Source: Pyrus communis | Taxonomy: Eukaryota > Streptophyta > Magnoliopsida > Rosales > Rosaceae | Assembly (NCBI RefSeq): GCF_963583255.1 | Contig: NC_084815.1 | Location: 20,144,807 to 20,208,806, forward strand | Reading direction: 5' to 3' | DNA length: 64,000 nucleotides | Part shown: positions 11,175 through 22,051 of the stretch, in pieces | Numbering within the stretch: the stretch's first letter is position 1 | Layout of the letters: every line of letters starts with the position of its first letter | The notes under the pieces: model-generated | Databases searched by the model: none | Seen by the model: the letters and a program-made list of their open reading frames with translations, nothing else | Told to the model about the DNA's origin: nothing | Made by a program: the position numbers and the translations under genes

Positions 11175-11956
11175 GAAAGCAAGACGATAGTGTAAATTTG
11201 TCTTATAGAAAATGAAGCTCAAACATTTACTTTGTTCCTTAATATCTCTCGATCTCCTACATAATGCTTGATGTGTGACATGGCTTACTTTAATTAGAAG
11301 GTGGTCATATCATATAAGTCCTTGTCCATGTTTATTTTTTATTATTTATAATCCCAGCAAACAACTTATCGTCCTGCTTGCGTATTCAAGTTGAATTACA
11401 CTACGTACTCTTCTTTCCTTTTCAATTTAGGTGGCTATATATCTCACGTGTTGATTAAACTAATTCCACGATTAGTGGTGTACAAGATAAGTGGACTACG
11501 GTGTTTGTAGTCATTAAGATCCTTAATGGCTAGGATCGGAGGACACTTAATTTTTTACACATATTTTGGCACTCATTTTGTAAGGTGCAATTCGTAATAT
11601 ATTTCAACTATCTAACCTTCTATCTTTTAGGTATTCTCTAAAAATCATGTCTACCAAAAATCATTCAAAACGAAACTATATAACTGTTGGATTAAATGAT
11701 AGTCATTTTGTGTTATTTGAAGAGCCCTCCATTTTCTTTACTACAAATGATTGTTTAATGATTTTGGATTTGTCTAATTTTTTTACAAAAATAATCTATG
11801 ACTTGATGAACTGAAAAATAAACGGTTCAACTTTGAAAAAAAATTCTAAAATAAATGTCAAAATATAACTCCCAATCCTAACTCATTAAGTATAAACTTA
11901 TAAAACCAAACTCAGAAAAAGGGAGCACTAAATTTGTAATCCATGTAAAAAATGGG
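11175..11956. other. No gene seen
   Basis: AT-rich intergenic sequence between two repeats. No frame, RNA gene or clear repeat was recognised. Confidence 0.4.
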
Positions 11957-12146
11957 CATGGATCCTCCGGATCCAATTGTCCTAATCCTAGGGATCCATC
12001 AATTCGGACTGTTAAATTTAATCTAACAACTACAAACAGAGGCCCACTTTACAAGTTATAATAACTTTAACTGTTGGATCAAATTTCAACGATCCGGATT
12101 GATAGATCCCTAAGATTAGGACAGTTGGATCCCGAGAGGATCCATG
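11957..12146 (+). repeat. GGATCC foldback MITE, copy 2
   Basis: The arms CATGGATCCTCCGGATCCAA and the complement of the right end (CATGGATCCTCTCGGGATCC) are inverted. The core reads 'TTATAATAACTTTAACTGTT' then 'GGATCAAATTTCAACG', shared with copies at 19365, 25957 and 60859. Confidence 0.75.
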
Positions 12147-13414
12147 TCTGTAAAAAAATGAGCATCACATGACACATGCATGTTGCCAGTTCATCTACAC
12201 GTACAAAACAATATGTTAAAAAAGATGGCATCTGTATGCCTTAGGCCACCAAAAACAACCCTAAAGTAATGCTTTAAGTTGTCAAAACGTAACCTTCAAC
12301 TGTAGATGCTTTAAGAGTTTGCTAGAGCACCAACTGAACCAATGGATGCCCATTTTACACTTGGTATCAAAGTACGATTGTGGTTGTGGTGGTGGCGGAA
12401 ATGACGGTAAATAAGAACAGTAATTGAAGATGCGGCGGTAACGGTGATAGCAAAGGTAATTGTGGTAGACTGGTAGGTATCTTTGGATGTACATCGAGAA
12501 CCCCGGCCCGATCAACGACCTTGTGTTAGGTTCTGTCACTTTCTGGTCCCATGCACGCCTCTAAATTGTTTGATTCCAGTTCTAACAGAAAATCAACAAT
12601 ATATATTGGTAATTGATTAATCAATAATTCCCACCCAGGCACCCACTTGTTTGATTTTTGGGACATCAAACGTATATATTTTATTGTTGTAAAATTGCCG
12701 AATCACAGAAAAGGCCAATGATGAAGATTGAAGCTGCTAAAAATCAATGGGACCGATAAGCAGCCCCATTTTAAGATTTTATACGCATGTGATAAGCGAG
12801 GTCGATGAGTTGAAAAAGTTTAGGTGGATTAATAAGCCCCGATGAACCGCGACCGTAACACGGTTATAAAGTAGTGAGATTTTTTGTCAAATAAGTTTCA
12901 ACTCGCATGAAAGACGTAACGATCTGGATACTATTTTGAAGAGAAGTTCGGAAAAATAGACATAACTGTGAAGATGCAGATTACTTACACCTGGACATAA
13001 AGACTCTATCAAGCTTCACTAAGGAAAAAACGAGGTCTTTTGTCTAAAGAAATGCCTTCTGAAATAGCTAATCAACATTATGGTCAATAATTCAGATTTT
13101 TAATATTATATTTTATGCACATGTATTTTGGAGGAGCTCTTGTATTAACGAGTGTGTAATTCACGTTCTCATTTACATAATTAGGGTTGTTTACTGGATT
13201 AGATATTTAATTTTAGCGGTAATCTAGAAGGGGGACTGAGTTTATGCGTGTTGACTTTCTACTACGAAATTTTGACAAAATGTATTACTTCTTGTAAATG
13301 AATAGATTTACTACTAATATTACTAAGGTATTTTGCGATAAAATTCAACACGTGAGGGTTGCGGCATGTGGTTAAGTTAGAAAACATATTCATGCCATGT
13401 TTGAGGGAAATGTT
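12147..13414. other. No gene seen
   Basis: The minus-strand frame at 12282-12539 is not like a known protein. 'ACTTGGTATCAAAGTACGA' at 12359 resembles the start-Met primer site of copia elements, but no LTRs or gag-pol were found around it. Confidence 0.35.
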
Positions 13415-13736
13415 TAGACTTTATAGCTAAAATGGTCCTTATTATTTATTATAACTCTTTATTTTGGTCAATGAAATTCAAAATTGATATAAGTAGTCCC
13501 TAAAACTGTCAATTATTTTTGGTTCGTTTGTGAAAAATATCTATTAAATTGAAGAAATCACCAGTTCAAAGGGAATGGTTGATTTAACAAAAATACTCTC
13601 AGTTTAATAGAAATTTCTCATAAAATGACTAAAATAATTAACAGTGGACAATCCCTGAGTTCTATTGCTTTTAAATTCTAAATATCAAAATAAGGAGTTA
13701 TGTCAATCTCAAAACCATTTTAGATAAAAAGCCAAA
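13415..13736. repeat. Long-arm foldback element
   Basis: The first about 135 bases ('TATAGCTAAAATGGTCCTTA', 'ACTCTTTATTTTGG') reappear inverted in the last about 135 ('TATCTAAAATGGTTTTGAG', 'ACTCCTTATTTTGA' on the complement), so almost the whole element can fold into one hairpin. No coding sequence. Confidence 0.65.
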
Positions 13737-14180
13737 TATTTATATGCAGTTGAGTTGAGTCCACAGGAACTGCGGTTTTAGACTTTTAGTAAATTAGTGA
13801 CAGATAAACAATCACACGTGGAATAAAATTTAAAAAAAACTTAAAAAATTATAACGTGAAGGTCATAGAATCAGAGTAATTAAGCACTTCTATTAATTTT
13901 GTTTTAACTCATAAAAAATCAACCTTTTGAGATGCTATTGCTAATTTCCAAATCCTCCCATCACGTTCATTTCATATCTTGTCAACTAACGTACTCACTT
14001 GACCAGATCACAATCTACTCCACATAGAACATGGAAAAGAACAAGAACCTAAATTAAGAAATTGAAACTCTTCAAAACATTTTAATCTTGGTTAATATTC
14101 TCTATGACTAGTGAGGCAAATCTTACAATTTGGTGTCACTCTTTAACTATAACTCTCAAAGTTAGTACTTGATAAGTAGA

Positions 14181-14368
14181 TGACAGGTAATTTTTTATGA
14201 GATATTATATTCACATACCCCAAATTACTTTTCTTATACCTTTTTTATTTTTTAATATTTTCTACACACGACTAACATTTGATAGAAAAATATTAAAAAA
14301 TAAAAAAGGTGTGGAAGAAGTAATTTAGGATGTGTTAATATAATCTGCCTTTTTTATAATGACCGTCA
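14181..14368. repeat. Foldback MITE
   Basis: The arms 'TGACAGGTAATTTTTTATGA' and 'CACATACCCCAAATTAC' are mirrored by the complement of the right end ('TGACGGTCATTATAAAAAAG', 'CACATCCTAAATTAC'). The centre contains 'CCTTTTTTATTTTTTAATAT' and its own complement. Confidence 0.65.
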
Positions 14369-14463
14369 CACCAATAAGTGGTTAGTAACTGATGTCATCA
14401 ATTAACTCATATTACAAGCCATCCATCAACAACGTAAATCGTCGGTTCATGATATATTAACCA

Positions 14464-14888
14464 TGTTGTGTTCACCTGCTCATATTATAATAGATGGATC
14501 TTTTTACTAAGTCCTAAATTATAATATTGATATTATATTATTGTTGATCCCTCATGTTATCATTATACATACTAGTATTGTGTTCATCTGCTCATATTAT
14601 AATAGATGGATCTTTTTACCATGTCGTTTACTCATATTAATACATGATAACACCACGTGACGGTATGTCTGTCACTCAAAATATTTCGTGAATAATGTAA
14701 AGTCCGACATAAAAAACCAAACATAATAAAGTACAACATACATTGAATTGTTTTCGATTCCACTACTAATAACATTGAGTCGTTTCGTAAAAGACCTCCC
14801 ACCTATTAAGATACACAAACATTTAAACTGAAAATCATATTGATATTATAGTATTGTTGATCCCTCATGTTATCATTATACATGCTAG
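14464..14888. repeat. Interleaved direct repeats
   Basis: A roughly 42-base phrase with 'GCTCATATTATAATAGATGG' occurs at 14464-14507 and 14577-14619. A second, with 'GTTGATCCCTCATGTTATCA', occurs at 14526-14575 and 14840-14888. The order is A-B-A-(gap)-B. Confidence 0.8.
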
Positions 14889-15412
14889 CATTCATGCACG
14901 TGCTCATGCGCGTGCAGAAGACATTTTTTGAATCACGGCATGCTACACGTGACTTACACGTTTTAAATGAATAATATTAGACCATGCTAGAAGAAACCCC
15001 TCATAAACCAATCAAAGCAACTGAATCCACATAATAAAATCGATCTTTCAATTTCGATCTACATTCTAATGAATTTACATTAAGAACAGAGAAAATAATA
15101 TTTAATAAATAATTGATTGAATCACATTATTGATAGTCCATTGTGAGGTATTAATTATAAAAAAAAAAAACACTGTACAGGAAAAAGTTAAATATTAAAA
15201 ATACTATTTATCATTGTATAGTAAATAGTTAAATATTAAAAACACAGTTTATCACTATTTATATGACAAAAATACCCCTACCACATTTGATGCATTATTT
15301 TGGGCTGCTTTTGAAGTTTTTTGTTTGAGAGGCATTTCTGTCCACTTATTTTTGGTGAAGTCTATGACCTCAAAAATCATTGTTCAAAAGCCCTGCCGGC
15401 CTTATATTAAAC
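14889..15412. other. No gene seen; short direct repeat
   Basis: AT-rich. 'AGTTAAATATTAAAAA' followed by 'TTTATCA' occurs twice within 15186-15257. Confidence 0.4.
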
Positions 15413-15800
15413 ATATATACATATACAGTCCCTTTATGCAAAAAGATCCCCATTTTTTCAAAAAATGGGGATTTGATGGGGAGCCCACATGGAACTTCAA
15501 CTTAGTTTGTAAGTCTCGATTCATAGATCATCTTTGCAAAAATTCAATTCAATCCAAAATCATTTGCCTATTTAATTATCAAGATAAAATTTCATTGTTT
15601 CTTATATAACAAAGTATTTGTTAATTTTTTTTGGAACCCAATTAGATGACTTAAATATCTCCGATAAGATGATCTATGAATGCAACTTGAAAAATAGACG
15701 GTCTCAATCATTAAAATTTGATGTAATGTGGACCCCACAATTAATTCCTATTTTTATAAAAAAATAAAGATCTCTTCTCTTAAAGACTTCATATACATAC
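15413..15800. repeat. MITE with internal hairpin, copy 2 of the 8937 family
   Basis: The left arm 'ATATACAGTCCCTTTATGCA' and right-arm complement 'TATATGAAGTCTTTAAGAGA' are inverted, ending inward at GGGGAGCCCACAT and its partner GGGGTCCACAT. A nearly perfect short hairpin CCCCATTTTTTC/AAAAAATGGGG lies at 15448-15471. Confidence 0.6.
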
Positions 15801-16017
15801 ACACACAAAATGAAAAATATTTACCGTATTTAATAAACCACATACTGTTACAATTGGTGATTATATTTTTTCTAATGATTTAAAAATATAAATACAATTA
15901 AATGTTTTATATCACATTTGTCTCACAATACAGGTGAGACTCACTTGTATTAATAGATCTTACCTTTTTTAGAGAATTTGATATAAAAAATATAATAAGC
16001 TCAATCAACACATCACA

Positions 16018-16030
16018 CCATATAAATTAT
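16018..16030 (+). promoter_or_regulatory. Probable TATA box of the transporter gene
   Basis: CATATAAATTATA lies about 245 bases upstream of the start codon at 16272, in a position fitting a 5'UTR of roughly 200 bases. Confidence 0.4.
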
Positions 16031-16271
16031 AAAATATGATTGAAAAATAGTCTCTTTGTCGTTACCTTACAAAAATCACAAAGCTGCGGTGAAATCCATA
16101 TTATATTTATAACAAGCACAAGCCACACAACAAAAATACCAAACATTCAACACTCTTCACTTTTCACATTCATCGGGATCTCAAATATCCCACACAGAAT
16201 TGCTATGCAGCAGCAGATTCGGCTTCTCTGATCAGTGATCACCGGCCGTCGCTTTCATCTGAAACTCCAAG

Positions 16272-18834
16272 ATGGTCCAACTCCATGGGAAGTTCAAGGC
16301 CTTCGTCAACAGCAGATGGCTGGTGTTTGTGTGTGCAATGTGGATCCAATCCTTTGCAGGAATAGGGTACCTGTTTGGGAGCATATCACCTGTGATCAAG
16401 TCCACCATGGGCTACAGCCAGAGAGAGGTGGCGATTCTTGGAGTGGCCAAGGACTGGGGGGATGCTGTAGGGTTTGTGGCTGGAAGCCTGTCTGAAATAT
16501 TGCCCACCTGGGGCATTTTGGTCATTGGAGCAGTCCTCAACTTTGTTGGTTATGGCATGCTTTGGCTTATTGTCTCTCAGAGATTGCCTGCTTTGCCTCT
16601 CTGGGTGGTGAGTTAACTTGTTCAACTTCAATCCAAGTCTCATCATCAAAGTCTTCTTTTGGGATCTGCTACACAGATTTTATCATAGCTCCTCTCCATA
16701 TTTTTGCTAGGATTTCAGTTTTTGTTTTTATGAATGGTTTTAGATGTTCGGGACTGCTTCTGGAAGGGTTAAAAGTGTTTCTATATCATAAAAGCGCTTT
16801 CTGGAGAAGCAAGGGACCTTCCTGCTTCTTTAGGAAACACTTCCAACTGTTTTTTTAGGAAGCACTTGGGTTGTTAATAAAATTTCAAACATGTTTCTAA
16901 TAATAGAACTTATGACAAAAGTGCTTGTGAGTATAAGTGATTCCTACAAGAACAGTCTTGAATGAGCCTGATATCGGATTTGGAAAGGATATACATCGAC
17001 AAAATTTTCTACTGGTAAATCAAATGACTGTACATTTTGTTGTCTTGTACTCTTTGTTGTACTGTTGAAATTCATATATTGAAATTTGCCATTTTTATCA
17101 CAAAAGAAAATAATACAAAATTGAGTCTTGTGTGTATTCAGTTGGCATTGTTGTAGTCTTCCTAGTGTTTTTTTTTCTTCGCATAAACTGTCATACAGAT
17201 TGTATTCGTGTCGAATCTGTGTAGTCTTCTGCATTTTTGTTGTGAGCAGAATTGCTAACCAGGTTTTATTTTTCATTTTCTCCTTCTGTGCAGCTCTGCA
17301 TTTGTATATTTGTGGGAACAAACGGAGAGACGTTCTTCAACACAGCAGCATTGATATCATGTGTGCAGAACTTCCCCAAAAGCCGGGGTCCTATAGTCGG
17401 GATCCTAAAAGGCTACGCCGGTCTGAGTGGCGCGATATTGACTCAGATTTACGCAATGATCAACTCCCCTAATGAATCATCGATGCTTTTTATGATTGCA
17501 GTCGGCCCATCAATGGTTGCCATTGCTCTGATGTTCATTGTTAGGCCTGTGGGAGGCCACAAGCAAGTCAGGCCATCTGACAATTCAAGCTTCCTATTTA
17601 CTTACAGCATTTGCCTTGTTCTGGCAGCTTACATGTTGGGAGTTTTGCTCCTCGAGGATTTAGTCAACATAAGTCAACCTTTGATCACATTGTTTGCAGT
17701 TATCCTAATCATTCTCATTCTGCTTCCAATTGTGATCCCTGTCATACTGGTTTTCTTTTCCGACCCAACACATTCGATGCAGGAGAGCCTTCTCGTTGAA
17801 TCGCAGGGTGAAGAAGCTGGAAAATCTGAGGAGGACAAGACTGAGGTCATTTTTAGTGAGGTGGAGAGTGAGGTGGAGGATGATAAGTCCCTGGAAGTGA
17901 ACTCACTTTCAGTGTCCGAAAGACAGAAGAGAATTGCTCAGCTGCAGGCTAAGCTGTTACATGCAGCTGCGGATGGAGCAGTGAGGGTTAAGAGGCGAAA
18001 AGGCCCTCGTAGAGGAGAGAATTTCACCTTGATGCAGGCATTGGTAAAGGCAGATTTTTGGCTCATAGTATTTTCCTTATTTCTGGCTGCTGGATCCGGC
18101 TTGACAATTATTGACAACTTAGGTCAGATAACTCAGTCACTTGGTTACAATGATTCGAGTATTTATGTTTCCATGATCAGCATTTGGAACTTTCTTGGAC
18201 GCGTTGGGGGTGGTTACTTCTCTGAGATTATAATAAGGTGACATACTGCAGAGCCATAAAATTGAGTACTTTTTTTCCTTACACATATTTCGCACAATGA
18301 TTTACTAGTCCTCATGTGCATGTTTGTTCTTTTACCAGAGATTATGCTTACCCTAGACCCGTGGCAATGGCGGTAGTTCAGGTCATCATGGCATTCGGGC
18401 TTTTCTACTATGCCATGGGATTTCCAGGGCAGATTTATGTGACAACTGTGCTGGTAGGACTTGGTTATGGTGCTCACTGGGCAATTTTGCCAGCTGCAGC
18501 CTCGGAGCTCTTCGGGTTGAAGAGTTTTGGGGCCTTGTACAATTTTCTTACAATGGCAAATCCCGCTGGTTCTCTTATATTCTCAGAAGTGATTGCTAGT
18601 GGAATATACGATCACTACGCGAAGGAACAAGCCACGCTCAGACACCAAATTTCAGGTTCAATGCTCATAAAACCCCTCCGCGATGAGGACTCACTCACTT
18701 GTGTTGGCACTATATGCTATTCCATCACATGTGGAATACTCTCAGGACTCTGCATTGTTGCATGTGTTTTAAGTTTAATCGTTGTTTACCGGACTAGGAG
18801 GGTTTATACGCAGCTCTATGGATCGAGCACTTGA
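16272..18834 (+). CDS. Nodulin-like / NFD4-type major facilitator protein
   Basis: Exons 16272-16607, 17294-18237 and 18339-18834 join in frame through GT-AG introns to give 591 residues, a normal length for this family. The start gives MVQLHGKFKAFVNSRWLVFV, the usual beginning of plant nodulin-like transporters, followed by the SFAGIGYLFG and GVAKDWGD blocks. An N-terminal nodulin-like half with six or so membrane segments is followed by an acidic cytosolic loop (EEAGKSEED, EVESEVEDD), then a second membrane half with SLGYNDSSIYVSMISIWNFL and ASELFGLKSFGALYNFL. Members are membrane proteins of the major facilitator superfamily; the Arabidopsis name comes from NUCLEAR FUSION DEFECTIVE 4. The substrate is unknown and cannot be read from the sequence. 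Intron 1 carries a MITE. No frameshift is seen. Confidence 0.93.
16742..16960. repeat. MITE in transporter intron 1
   Basis: The left end 'TTCGGGACTGCTTCTGGAAG' and later 'AGCGCTTTCTGGAGAAGCA', 'GGAAACACTT' and 'AAGTGCTTGTGAG' match the family seen in the NPC introns at 1-190 and 712-795. Both genes thus host the same repeat in introns. Confidence 0.55.
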
Positions 18835-19364
18835 GCTGCGAAAGCAAAAGGGCAACTGGATACCTACGGCGATCAGCACATTGCGTCTGAAAGGACTTTC
18901 TTCCTACGAATCCAAGTCCCCTGTGGGGATTTTTCTCTGAACATGAAATTGAATTCTTTTCTTCTCTCGTTTACAACGGAAGAACAATTCGAAAGATTTG
19001 CAGAATATTTCATTGATTACGATCTGCGATGAGAAATTAATAATGTTTCAACTTCTTGATATTTATATGTTAAAAACAGATGCAGTTGCAGAAAAGGTAC
19101 AATCTTTGTCATGGAAATCTTTTGTTAAAACAACATCAATAGCTTCAAAAGGCTGAGATTTCTTGAGGTTTAAGGAAAGATACCTCGAAAGTGATGCCCA
19201 TCAAGCGGCCCAAAATCCAGTAGAAGGCTAAAAAGCCCACAATGCCTGATGGGCTTGGTCTTCTGTTTGTCTAATAAGGTAATTAGGTAATTTTCTTACA
19301 TAATATGGCAAGTTTTGTTGGTTCCACGTCAGCATGAAATGGATATTTTTGGTCAAAATAAAAG
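18835..19364. other. Transporter 3'UTR and short spacer
   Basis: The first 200-250 bases are likely 3'UTR of the transporter. No other gene is seen up to the next repeat. Confidence 0.5.
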
Positions 19365-19562
19365 GAAAGAGATCCTCTTCAAATATGTTCCACCAAAGCC
19401 ACTGAATCAAGTGATTTGAGTCTTTAAAATTTGATCAAACGGCTAAAAACATAGGCTCCTTTTAAAAGTTATAATAATTTTAACCGTTTAATCAAATTTC
19501 AAGGATCCAAATTACTTAATCTGATGGTCTTGGTGGAAGAGATCCAAAGAGGATCTCTTTCC
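19365..19562 (+). repeat. GGATCC foldback MITE, copy 3
   Basis: The arms GGAAAGAGATCCTCTTCAAA and the complement of the right end (GGAAAGAGATCCTCTTTGGA) are inverted. The core 'AAAATTTGATCAAACGGCT' and 'TTAACCGTTTAATCAAATTT' is the family core. Confidence 0.75.
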
Positions 19563-20011
19563 AAAATAAAATCTACATACATGCGTATCTACCGAGAGAA
19601 TCTGAGGTGGCATACAGTGCATTATGTTTGCCACAAAATCTAGACTGTATTTACAAACTAATTGATATATTAATTAAGTTTTAATTTAATTCAAATATAT
19701 TGTTAGAAGGAGCAATATTCGTGTGTCATTTATTTAACGTGTAGCCTTGCGAAGTTAGTTACGGTGAATCTTTGAGCGCTTCTTTTAAATAGATACGCTT
19801 GTATAAATTGATCAACAGCTTAAAAATGTGATTGAAAAAGATAATACGTAATATAGCATCGAAGAAAATAAAATAAACTTACGCAAAACATATAGTAAAA
19901 CAAGATTACATGTTGATTTTCTTATATTCCTAATCAAATTTTCCATATTAGGTAAAATAAATATGGGAATATAGGAAAGTGGCAACCATATAAACAAAAA
20001 ATTAGGCCAAT
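19563..20011. other. No gene seen
   Basis: AT-rich spacer upstream of the tandem repeat. The reverse frames here are not supported. Confidence 0.4.
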
Positions 20012-20400
20012 TGCAACAATGGTCACTATATTTAATTGAGATTTCACTTCTGTCCTTCTAAAATTTTTGTTTTGCTTTCTACATGGAAGAAAGTGAAGTC
20101 TCAAATAAACTAGGACCATTCCTGCAAATCGACGCAAAATTTAACCATGGTTAGGGTTTTAAAATGGCCAAGTGGCATGATTTCCAAAAATTGAAACTGC
20201 AGTGATAGTCCTTAGAATTTTTTCACGATTTCACTTTCGCCATTGTAGATTTTTTTTCGTTTCACTTTCTACAAGGTCAAAATTGAAATCTCAGGTAAAC
20301 TACAGGGACCGTCGTTGCAATTTCGCCAAAAGGTTAACCTTGGGTAGGGTTTTAACCATAGGCCAACCAATGGTTAGGTGGCATCATTTTACAAAAGCCG
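20012..20400 (+). repeat. Imperfect two-copy tandem repeat, about 190 bp
   Basis: Both units carry, in order, 'GATTTCACTT', 'TGCTTTCTACA' or 'CACTTTCTACAAGG', 'GAAATCTCAGGTAAACT'-like, 'AGGACCATTCCTGCAA'-like, and 'GGTTAGGGTTTTAA' then 'AGTGGCAT/GGTGGCAT'. It sits just upstream of the J-protein gene promoter. Confidence 0.6.
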
Positions 20401-20408
20401 ATGCTACC

Positions 20409-20430
20409 TATATATATATATATATATATG
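20409..20430. repeat. (TA)n run, possibly the J-protein TATA region
   Basis: About 20 bases of TA repeat, 160 bases upstream of the predicted splice donor at 20593. It may double as the TATA element. Confidence 0.5.
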
Positions 20431-20592
20431 TGAAAAAAATACGTACATGCAAAATATCTCAGCTATTGAATGAATTTCACCAAATAAAAAATTGGGATTA
20501 CTTGAATTTTGATCAGGGCGAACAGAGGGCGAGCATAAGAATTTTATGGAGAATTCATCAATGGCGTATCTGCGATCGCGAAATTGAAATGG

Positions 20593-21891
20593 GTAAATTT
20601 CATCTCTCTTATATATATCTGTTTGTATATGGTTTCACTGTGGCACGTATGGAATTTTTTTTTTTTGGACCTTTTTTTTCTCATAAATTCTTAGTAATGC
20701 TAATAAATTTCTAGGGTTTTAGGCAAAGCTACTGAAATTGGGTAGGTTGAATGCGTGATTTGAACTCTTATTGGCAGCTGATTTGGATTGTTTGCATGTC
20801 TGTTTGTTTGTGCGGGTTTTGCATATTTCATCATACATCATCAAATTTTAGTAAATTTGAGAACGGGAGGTTGGTTTTTGTTCTTAAATTTTCAAATTTG
20901 GAGCTTGGTTTTTCTGTTTGGATTGTAATTTTTGTTCATTCGAAGTGTTTGATAGCTGAGATTTTACTTCTAAGAGAAATTCTCATTTGGCCTTGTGATG
21001 AATTGTGGGAAACGAAAACTTGGAATTCAGATATATCCATACACCCTGTGGTCTGTCATTAGGTTTACAAGCATTTCGCAGGAACAAAATAGGCCGTTAG
21101 GATTTTGTTTTACTGCCTCTTGTTGATTGGGATCATGATTTTTCTGATTAGTGGCTGAATGTGAAATGTGTGTGGCATTTCAATCCGTAATGTACTTTTC
21201 TTGATTAATCCTTTGTTAATTTGGAGTTCAGTGTTTAACTTGTTGATTTTATGGAGACATGATTTCCCGCGTATTTTGTTTGATCGTTGAATTGAGTATT
21301 AAAGATTCGGTAACTGATATATCTTAGGAAGATTGGATAACTGAATGTGAAATGTGCGTGGCATACAAATTCTGTGATTCTCAATGTACTTATGGTAATT
21401 CATCCTGCATTTATTTGGAAGTTCAGCGCTTTAACTTGTTGAATTTGGTGGATATGTGATTTCCCGCGTACTTTGCGTTGAATTGAGGATTCTAGATTAG
21501 GAGGTGTTAAAGATTCGATAACTGATATATCTTAGGAACATTCTATAACTGAATGTGAAGTTTGCGTTGCATTGCAATCATATGATTCTCAATGTACTTT
21601 TTTAATTCATCCATTGTTTATTTGGAAGTTCAGCGCTTTAACTTGTGAAATTTTGTGGACACGTGATTTCCCGCATATTTTGTTTGATCATTGAATTGAG
21701 TATTCTAGATTAGGTGTTACAAGATTCGGTAACTGATATATTTGAGGAAGCATTCATTAGCTCTTTTTTTCTAGGTTTTTAGTCGTCTTTGATTAATCAT
21801 GGCCGTACTGCTTGGGATAATCTTCATGTGTTTAATTAATATCCGAGTTCAATTAGTTTCCTTATTGTGGTTTTCTGTTTTCTGATTGCAG
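20593..21891 (+). other. Predicted 5'UTR intron of the J-protein gene
   Basis: The donor ATGGGTAAAT (20591-20600) and acceptor TTTCTGATTGCAG (to 21891) bracket 1.3 kb of T-rich non-coding DNA. A short untranslated exon would lie upstream and the single coding exon begins downstream. Inferred from splice motifs only. Confidence 0.6.
21154..21755 (+). repeat. Three-copy tandem repeat inside the 5'UTR intron
   Basis: Units start near 21154, 21339 and 21547 (about 185, 208 and 208 bases). Each carries 'CTGAATGTGAA', 'TCAATGTACTT', 'GGAAGTTCAGCGCTTTAACT'-like, 'GTGATTTCCCGCG/A' and 'ATTCGGTAACTGATATAT'. Confidence 0.88.
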
Positions 21892-21917
21892 CTGCTACAA
21901 TACAAAGTAACTTGTTA

Positions 21918-22019
21918 ATGAGGCGTGGAGTGTTAGATAAAAACAATACCCGGGTTTATTCTTGTTCGCAACGTGGAAACGTGGCAGCCTACCAAAGAAA
22001 GAAGTACCAAGGGAAATAA
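21918..22019 (+). CDS. Upstream ORF in the J-protein 5'UTR, 33 codons
   Basis: After the predicted acceptor at 21891 the first ATG is at 21918, opening a frame of 33 residues (MRRGVLDKNNTRVY...) that stops at 22017-22019, 32 bases before the main ATG at 22052. It is in the same frame (both offsets from 21918 to 22052 are not multiples of three, so the two frames differ). It could lower translation of the main protein. Whether the peptide matters is unknown. Confidence 0.45.
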   Translation: MRRGVLDKNNTRVYSCSQRGNVAAYQRKKYQGK

Positions 22020-22051
22020 CGTGGGAAGATAGAGTCACCAACATCGTGAAA

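Noticed and set aside
12282..12539. Possible copia remnant with TGGTATCA primer-like site
   Set aside because: No LTR pair or gag-pol sequence; the match is too short to claim.
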